Part shown: positions 59,076 to 64,000 of the stretch, piece by piece
How the letters are laid out: every line of letters begins with the position of its first letter
Position numbering within the stretch: the first letter of the stretch is position 1
From: Thalassobacillus sp043497085
GTDB lineage: Bacteria > Bacillota > Bacilli > Bacillales > Halobacillaceae
Assembly (NCBI GenBank): GCA_043497085.1
Contig: JBIEKI010000007.1
Length of the DNA stretch: 64,000 nt
Strand: one strand, 5' to 3'
Made by a program: the position numbers and the translations under genes
Notes under the pieces: model-generated
The model's input: the letters and a program-made list of their open reading frames with translations, nothing else
Database searches by the model: none
Told to the model about the DNA's origin: nothing

Positions 59076-59749
59076 AAATCTGGGTGCTTATACTCGGGAT
59101 GATGGTTGTACTTATAACGGCTGGATGTCAACCGGAAGCAGCAGAACAGAAAGAGAGTAGCAGTGTCAGCGCAGAAGAAGTGGATGCCACTTTACGTGAG
59201 AATGAAGTGGTTCGGATCGGGGAAGAGGTGTTCTTGGATGAAGATCTGACATTGTACACGTTGATGCAGCAGGTGAAAATCGAACTACTTCGGCATCAGG
59301 ATGAGCAGCAACTTTCTGGTGATGAGCTAGCTGACAGGCAGAAGTACTGGGACGATCAAATGGCCTATCTCGATAACTATAACGTCCAGTTGAATCATTT
59401 GATCGAGTTGAATGCCATGGCTCTGCTCGCTGAAGAAAAGAGCTATTTTATCCCGGCTGAGAAAATAGAAGCCCAGCTCGATGATTTGAAAGGTAAAATC
59501 GCGAAAGCCGAACAGGCTGCTGATTTAGTGGAAGCATATGGGCAAGAAAACTTCAAGCAGGCGATTCGTCCGTATCTCGAAGCGTCGATGCTGCGGGATA
59601 GAGTCAGCAAGGATTTGCTGAAAGAACTGGAACAAGAAAATCCTGATGCCAGTGAGCAGGAATTGAATTATTTACTGGCCCAACGTTTTGAGGAATTGTA
59701 TCGGGATCAGCTTGAAAGTTTGGAAATAGAGGTCCGCCCGGGCCGTTAA
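59072..59749 (+). CDS. SurA-N-like lipoprotein chaperone of the nos operon
   Basis: A 225-residue lipoprotein (signal MMVVLITAGC, lipobox ITAGC). The helical body VVRIGEEVFLDEDLTLYTLMQQVKIELLRHQ continues into long amphipathic helices and resembles the SurA N-terminal chaperone domain without a PPIase module. It is the last gene of the operon, coupled by ATGA to the YtkA-like gene. It may help fold exported NosZ or NosD. The assignment rests on layout and helix pattern only. A larger, similarly built protein is at 13387-14178. Confidence 0.65.
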   Translation: MKIWVLILGMMVVLITAGCQPEAAEQKESSSVSAEEVDATLRENEVVRIGEEVFLDEDLTLYTLMQQVKIELLRHQDEQQLSGDELADRQKYWDDQMAYLDNYNVQLNHLIELNAMALLAEEKSYFIPAEKIEAQLDDLKGKIAKAEQAADLVEAYGQENFKQAIRPYLEASMLRDRVSKDLLKELEQENPDASEQELNYLLAQRFEELYRDQLESLEIEVRPGR

Positions 59750-59787
59750 CCGGGCATGCACCAGATTATAATACCATCGTACCTAGA

Positions 59788-59825
59788 AGAGAGCTTTCGC
59801 TTTAAAAGAAGGCTTTCTTTTTTGT
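59788..59825 (+). terminator. Terminator of the nos operon
   Basis: AAGAGAGCTTTC / GAAGGCTTTCTT (12 bp with two G-T pairs) and T-run. Confidence 0.85.
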
Positions 59826-59885
59826 TTTGGTAGATTAATTGGGAAATGGGAGGGGAAGACAAAAAGGAGGGATGAACCAGAAAGG

Positions 59886-60656
59886 ATGAGTTTCTTGAAT
59901 ATCTCAATCAACGGAAAAGTTGCAATCGTAACAGGAAGCTCTAAGGGGCTGGGAAAAGTGATCGCTCAAAAGCTTGCCGACAAAGGCTGCAAAGTCGGCA
60001 TCAATTATCGCAACAATGCTGAAAAAGCCAATGCGGTCGTTCAGGAAATCCAGGAGCTTGGAGGAGAAGCGGTTGCTTTTCAGGCAGATATCACGGATGA
60101 AAAAGAGGTTGTCAGTCTGGTGGATAATATGGAAGAGCATTTTCATCAAACGGTCGATATTATTGTTAATAATGCCAGCGGGCCACAACCTGAACTGTCG
60201 TTAGAGGAAGTGACCTGGGACGATTATGTAGATCAATTGGACTTTTCGGTAAAGGCTCCATTGCTTCTGACCAAGCGTGTCATGGCGGGTATGAAAGAAA
60301 AACAGTGGGGAAGGATCATCAATATTGGCAGCGAAGTGGTCACCATGGGTAATTCCCATTTTTCCAATTATGTTACCGCTAAATCTTCTGTCGTCGGGAT
60401 GACTCGTTCCTGGGGGAACGAACTAGGGGAATACGGGATTACCGTGAATGCTGTGCATCCCGGCTTTACCCCTGTCGAACGCCATGGGGAAGTGACGGCA
60501 GAAAGTGCGAAGGGCTATCTGGAAGATGTCCCGTTACAACGATTGGGAACTCCGGATGATATCGCATATATGGTGGGTTTTTTATGTAGCGATGAAGCAG
60601 GATTTGTTACAGGGCAAAACATCAATGTCAATGGCGGCAATACGCTAGGCATTTAA
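59886..60656 (+). CDS. SDR oxidoreductase, 3-oxoacyl reductase-like
   Basis: A 256-residue SDR. The cofactor motif is TGSSKGLGK, followed by NNASG. The catalytic part reads INIGSEVVTMGNSHFSNYVTAKSS (the YxxxK pair is Y-V-T-A-K). The C-terminus GFVTGQNINVNGGNTLGI is of the FabG type. The motif NYR near residue 40 favours NADP(H). The substrate is unknown. ATG 59886 follows AGAAAGG. It is separated from the nos operon by a terminator. Confidence 0.88.
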   Translation: MSFLNISINGKVAIVTGSSKGLGKVIAQKLADKGCKVGINYRNNAEKANAVVQEIQELGGEAVAFQADITDEKEVVSLVDNMEEHFHQTVDIIVNNASGPQPELSLEEVTWDDYVDQLDFSVKAPLLLTKRVMAGMKEKQWGRIINIGSEVVTMGNSHFSNYVTAKSSVVGMTRSWGNELGEYGITVNAVHPGFTPVERHGEVTAESAKGYLEDVPLQRLGTPDDIAYMVGFLCSDEAGFVTGQNINVNGGNTLGI

Positions 60657-60939
60657 CGCTGATAATCAGGATATACTGAGCTGGAGTTACCGCTATAGGC
60701 TTTTTGTATTACCGTTGCAGGAACTTATTTTTTAAAAAAGAAAACGATACCCCAAAGGAAATCAGTATATAAGTAGTTCAGTTTTAGGTGCAATTCACTC
60801 AAATTGTACATAATATTGGACTGCTTTTTTCTTGTCAAATTGCATAGTACTGTTAATTATCAGGGTGCTTTTTGAGAAGCATTATGTAAATTTTTTAGAG
60901 TTAGGAAAATTTACATAGGTGAGACTAATAATGATTCCA

Positions 60940-61407
60940 CTATTCCAATGACCGGATCGACTTCTTCAAAAAATGAAAATATAAATCCAGTATAATCAGG
61001 CCGATCCCATAGGCAAGAAACGTATAGAATACATTCCAAGGAGGATGGTACACCACTTTATTGAAATACAGAGCTATCATTTCTGCAACATTTAAAAATA
61101 ATATAAATCCTAAGTACACTTTCCATCGTTTCCATTTCTTAAAATAAATCAAATACGTAAAAATCAGGCCGGCTGATGGATTGTAGCCAAAGTCTATGTT
61201 TAGTGAGTTAAAAATTATAAAATCAGTTTGTGGATGGAGGTTCCAGAATCCCCATTCCATACCGATTTGATTCAGAGATAACGATAATAGCGACATGAAA
61301 GGTGCGACAGTCAAAAACAATAAAGGAACCCGGCGACAGGTTAGAATCGCAATTGACCAAGGAATAATAAAGCCTATGACAAAATTAAAAAGAATGGGGA
61401 TCACCAC
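60940..61407 (-). CDS. Membrane protein, CBO0543-like family
   Basis: A 155-residue protein with five spans. The conserved pieces LNQIGMEWGFWNLHP, DFGYNPSAGLIFTYLIYF and HPPWNVFYTFLAYGIGLIILDLYFHFLKK match the CBO0543 group of small Firmicutes membrane proteins from memory. The start is GTG GTG at 61407 with a poor site. Function unknown. The 280-bp gap before it holds no gene or terminator that I can identify, only A/T-rich DNA. Confidence 0.7.
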   Translation of the reverse strand: MVIPILFNFVIGFIIPWSIAILTCRRVPLLFLTVAPFMSLLSLSLNQIGMEWGFWNLHPQTDFIIFNSLNIDFGYNPSAGLIFTYLIYFKKWKRWKVYLGFILFLNVAEMIALYFNKVVYHPPWNVFYTFLAYGIGLIILDLYFHFLKKSIRSLE

Positions 61408-61520
61408 TTTTTAAAAGGGTTTTGTTATTACTTATTATCAGCTTAGGAATTAATTTCATAATTGGTAAAAATATCAAGTTGTAAGGAGACGATTATCTTT
61501 TCTTACTTAAAATATCGATA

Positions 61521-61552
61521 AAAAAGGACCGCCTCGCTTGAGAGACAGTCCT
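61521..61552 (-). terminator. Terminator of the DUF2512 gene
   Basis: AGGAC / GTCCT with CTC/GAG inside; the A-run at the left gives T6 on the minus strand. Confidence 0.7.
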
Positions 61553-61558
61553 GTGATT

Positions 61559-61942
61559 TTAATGGTTATAAGAAGTGCGGAAGCGTTTATTATCGCCAAT
61601 CGGCTTGTTTCCAATATAATTGTGGAAGAAAAATTCACCTGCTGCCACAACGATACCGGCAAGCAGACCTGCTGACATCCAGGAAGAGACATCGTTACTT
61701 CCAAACATTGGGCCTATCACTGCGATCACTAAGAATGCAACCCCGATGTCTGCAGTGGTCGCTATCATATTGGTGGTTTTTGGATAAAGCTTCAAATCAC
61801 CCAGTGGATATGAAATGGCTCCAAGTACGATAGTGATAGCCAGAACGGTTAGCAGCGAAACATTAAATCCCAAAGTCAAAACGACGAACAACGCAACAAA
61901 TGTCATCAATCCTTTGATCGCAAGCGCCTTCACATGTTCCAT
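61559..61942 (-). CDS. DUF2512 (YndM-like) membrane protein
   Basis: A 127-residue protein with four spans. It opens with MEHVKALAIKGLMTFVALFVVL and contains GAISYPLGDLKLYPKTTNMIATTADIGVAFLVIAVIGP, the DUF2512 core. The end is GEFFFHNYIGNKP. Function unknown; relatives are common in spore formers. GGAGTG lies 6 bases before ATG 61942, so the longer frame is not used. Confidence 0.82.
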   Translation of the reverse strand: MEHVKALAIKGLMTFVALFVVLTLGFNVSLLTVLAITIVLGAISYPLGDLKLYPKTTNMIATTADIGVAFLVIAVIGPMFGSNDVSSWMSAGLLAGIVVAAGEFFFHNYIGNKPIGDNKRFRTSYNH

Positions 61943-62117
61943 GGTATCACTCCTTCTCTGGTGATTTTTTGCCAATTTTCCTGATTACAATTAAAACCTC
62001 TATTGTCCAGTCTTTGGACTTATAACATTTATTCCCATCTAAACAGGAGACAAACGTAAAAACAGCCATATAAAGGAATTGAAATATTCTTTTAACATTA
62101 AAAACACTACCTGTATA

Positions 62118-63437
62118 TCAACGGGTGGTGAATTCTTCTTTTAGCAAGTATCCCAACTGAGGGAAGCGGAGTCCTGTTTTCCATCCTCCAACACCCTTCA
62201 GGTCATATTTTTTGACGAGACGGAACTTCGGAAGCAAGGAACGGGCATCTTCGAACCACACTTCATGCGGATCGCCGTTTTTATCTGTGTAACGGAAGGA
62301 AGGGTTAGCATGGTAGTAATTATACTGGATGCTGCTTGCATGTTCGGCAGCTATTCTTAATGCTTCTTCCTGGGAGTAGGCCTCCGCATATTCCTCATCT
62401 GCCAGATTCCAATCATACGCATACATGGCAATTCCTAAATAGATCTTTTCCCCAGGAATAACGGAAGTTGCGTATTCAAGAGTCTTGTCTACTTTTTTAA
62501 TCGGCGCAATCGGACCAGGATCACCGCCAGCCCAATGCCAATCATAGGTCATCAAAAACAAGAAATCGGCATGAGTACCGAGGGTCTGGTAGTCGTAGGC
62601 TGCATGATAAGCAGGGTTGCGATCACCTTTCATTGGAGGAATTGCCAGTCCGACTTTGGCACCGATTTTACCCAGGCGCCCGTTTAACTTCTTAATAAAA
62701 GTATTGTAATTGGACCTGTCTTTCGGGTGGAGGCTTTCAAAGTCGATGATCGCTCCTTTATATTCTTTTTGATGCACGAGTGTTGCGATGTTTTCGATCA
62801 ATTGCCGCTGTTTTTCCGCATTTGCCAACAAATCATGAGCAAGGTCAGGGTCAAATCCTTCAGCGGTCAAATTGGTAATGGTAGCATAAGGCGTCATACC
62901 TTTTTTCCATGCCAGTTCAATGGAATCCTCCCCATGCAGGCTGCTTAAGGACCCATTAGCATCAGGTCGGTATTCAAAAAAGCTGATCGAATCAAGGTAG
63001 TTACTGTAAAAGTTCATTGCCCATTTATTCTCACCAGGAGTGGAGGGAACGAAAAAAGCTCCGATGGTAGCATCTGTTTTATTGCTTTGTGGAATCTGTA
63101 GTCGCTGTCCGTTAACGACAGTGTGTGATGTGATACCATTTATTTCCATGAGATTTTTCACGGATATTTGATGAAGGTTGGCTATTTTCCAGAGTGTATC
63201 GCCAGGTTCTACTACATACGTGTTCCCAGGTACAAGTAAGGACTGACCGGGCAAAAGTTTCGCGGGGTCTGCCACTCCATTAATGTCTTGCAGTTCTTTA
63301 GTGGATCGGTTGTACACCTCCGCAATTCTCGACAAGGTGTCATTTTTCTTAACCGTATAAATGATACTTGCATGGCTCGAGGATATTGGCACGAGACAAA
63401 GGAGACTTAATATAAGGAAGAAGACTAATTTTTTCAT
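62118..63437 (-). CDS. Exported LysM-GH18 protein, YdhD-like
   Basis: A 439-residue protein with a Sec signal peptide (FFLILSLLCLVPISSSHA), two LysM repeats (about 25-70 and 73-116) and a GH18 domain. The catalytic loop is GAIIDFESLHP with E234, and MTYDWHWAGGDPGPIAPI is the second motif. Length and order match B. subtilis YdhD, a spore-associated glycosylase. Unlike the SleL-like protein at 17801 it is exported and has two LysM repeats. AAAGGG precedes ATG 63437. Confidence 0.85.
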   Translation of the reverse strand: MKKLVFFLILSLLCLVPISSSHASIIYTVKKNDTLSRIAEVYNRSTKELQDINGVADPAKLLPGQSLLVPGNTYVVEPGDTLWKIANLHQISVKNLMEINGITSHTVVNGQRLQIPQSNKTDATIGAFFVPSTPGENKWAMNFYSNYLDSISFFEYRPDANGSLSSLHGEDSIELAWKKGMTPYATITNLTAEGFDPDLAHDLLANAEKQRQLIENIATLVHQKEYKGAIIDFESLHPKDRSNYNTFIKKLNGRLGKIGAKVGLAIPPMKGDRNPAYHAAYDYQTLGTHADFLFLMTYDWHWAGGDPGPIAPIKKVDKTLEYATSVIPGEKIYLGIAMYAYDWNLADEEYAEAYSQEEALRIAAEHASSIQYNYYHANPSFRYTDKNGDPHEVWFEDARSLLPKFRLVKKYDLKGVGGWKTGLRFPQLGYLLKEEFTTR

Positions 63438-63570
63438 AAGCAGACCCTTTCTGTATCGTTTTCATGTCCATAGTCTGAGCCGAATGAGCATCATTATGCA
63501 GTTTCTTTTTTTAGGCTTTGTTAAATCTCCGAGCTGATTTTACAGATAATCTCCCATTTGCGGAAGACCA

Positions 63571-63736
63571 GTTTCGAGACTTTAGGTTGCGGTGGTGGCT
63601 GGGAAAACGGATCGCTTTCCGTGGGCATGAGGTGAGCTTCCTCAGGCTTCGCCTTGCGGGATCTCACCGATCATGTTCTTTCCACAGGAGTCTCACCGTT
63701 TTCCCAGCCACCATATGTTTGTAGGAAGCTCGAAAC
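63571..63736. repeat. Long palindromic dispersed element, copy 3
   Basis: The core GGTGGCTGGGAAAAC to GTTTTCCCAGCCACC (63594-63712) contains CGCTTTCC, GTGAGCTTCCTCAGGCTTCG, GCGGGATCTCACC and GGAGTCTCACC as in copies 1 and 2. The outer ends are GTTTCGAG / CTCGAAAC. No protein is encoded. Confidence 0.85.
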
Positions 63737-63926
63737 TCCACTTGAAAATAGCGTACTTTTGGAAAAGAAAATACAATAATTTCAGCATTGTAATAGCGTT
63801 CCTCGCAAATCATGGAAATATATTTAAAGGCGATTTCGATAATCTCTTTCGGTAAAGGGAGTAGGGGAAGGATGCATAGCCGTCAAGCTAAGCTCTAAAA
63901 TTTTTGTATCTCCCCTTATATACGTT

Positions 63927-63958
63927 ATCCTTCCTTCAAGAATTTTCTAAGGAAGGAT
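63927..63958 (+). promoter_or_regulatory. Hairpin masking the ribosome site of the last gene
   Basis: ATCCTTCCTT pairs perfectly over 10 bp with AAGGAAGGAT, and that right arm is the Shine-Dalgarno of the gene at 63965. The loop is 12 bases. Confidence 0.6.
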
Positions 63959-63964
63959 GATTTT

Positions 63965-64000
63965 ATGAAACTAATGAAACACATTCGGTCCATGGCTCAA
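63965..64000 (+). CDS. Start of a gene cut by the window edge
   Basis: ATG 63965 follows AAGGAAGGAT at good spacing and opens a frame of 12 codons (MKLMKHIRSMAQ) to the end of the window. Nothing more can be said about the product. Confidence 0.4.
   Translation, partial: MKLMKHIRSMAQ

Overview
The window looks like a chromosomal segment of a low-GC Gram-positive endospore former of the Bacillaceae, probably a halotolerant or marine genus. Sporulation and germination genes (spoVIF, a YjcZ-type small protein, two LysM-GH18 proteins) show the spore former. The gene pairs alaR-alaT, csbB-yfhO, treR-treP and yjcZ-spoVIF follow Bacillus neighbourhoods. Strong AGGAGG ribosome sites, frequent TTG/GTG starts and long intrinsic terminators fit the same group. 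The genus is inferred; no rRNA gene is present.

Layout. 1-7.0 kb: the end of a DUF2207 gene, membrane proteins, an EamA exporter, an MFS efflux pump and alaR-alaT. 7.0-17.6 kb: an intergenic region with a structured repeat and an eight-copy phased repeat array, then a lipoprotein, an AlkA-type glycosylase, YceI, a second EamA exporter, a paired SMR pump, a YjaZ-like protease, a SurA-like lipoprotein, spore genes and small membrane proteins. 17.8-31.6 kb: a LysM-GH18 enzyme, GNATs, a ferritin-like protein, a GT2 synthase followed by an LCP protein with an extra C-terminal domain, and a trehalose-type PTS locus (treR, treP, and a GH-G-clan hydrolase where treA would be expected). 31.7-42.2 kb: csbB-yfhO, a guanine-class riboswitch in front of an exported nucleosidase-like lipoprotein, an aldo/keto reductase, a cold-shock gene, pirin and a Na+/H+ antiporter. 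42.2-42.8 kb: two copies of a dispersed palindromic element; a third lies near 63.6 kb. 42.8-52.8 kb: tetR/azoR/frnE, feoA with feoB split into two genes and a ZIP transporter, an ABC exporter, a CsoR-like promoter driving a small secreted protein, tRNA-Leu(CAA), and tetR/SDR. 52.9-59.8 kb: a complete clade II-type nitrous oxide reductase operon behind a near-ideal Fnr site. 60-64 kb: a small CBO0543-like protein, a DUF2512 protein, a YdhD-like LysM-GH18 protein and the start of a further gene.

How the parts work together. The nos operon should let the cell respire N2O under low oxygen: membrane cytochrome c to NosZ, with NosB/D/Y/F for maturation. Two extra lipoproteins (YtkA-like and SurA-N-like) are translationally coupled at its end, and no NosL is visible. 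The trehalose-type locus has a textbook promoter, an operator at the start point and two cre-like sites. The feo and ZIP genes probably form a metal-import locus whose upstream boxes look more like MntR than Fur sites. The guanine riboswitch and the exported nucleosidase suggest scavenging of extracellular 6-oxopurine nucleosides.

All functions come from reading translated sequence and motifs. No database search was possible. Starts were chosen from visible ribosome sites and often differ from the longest open frame.
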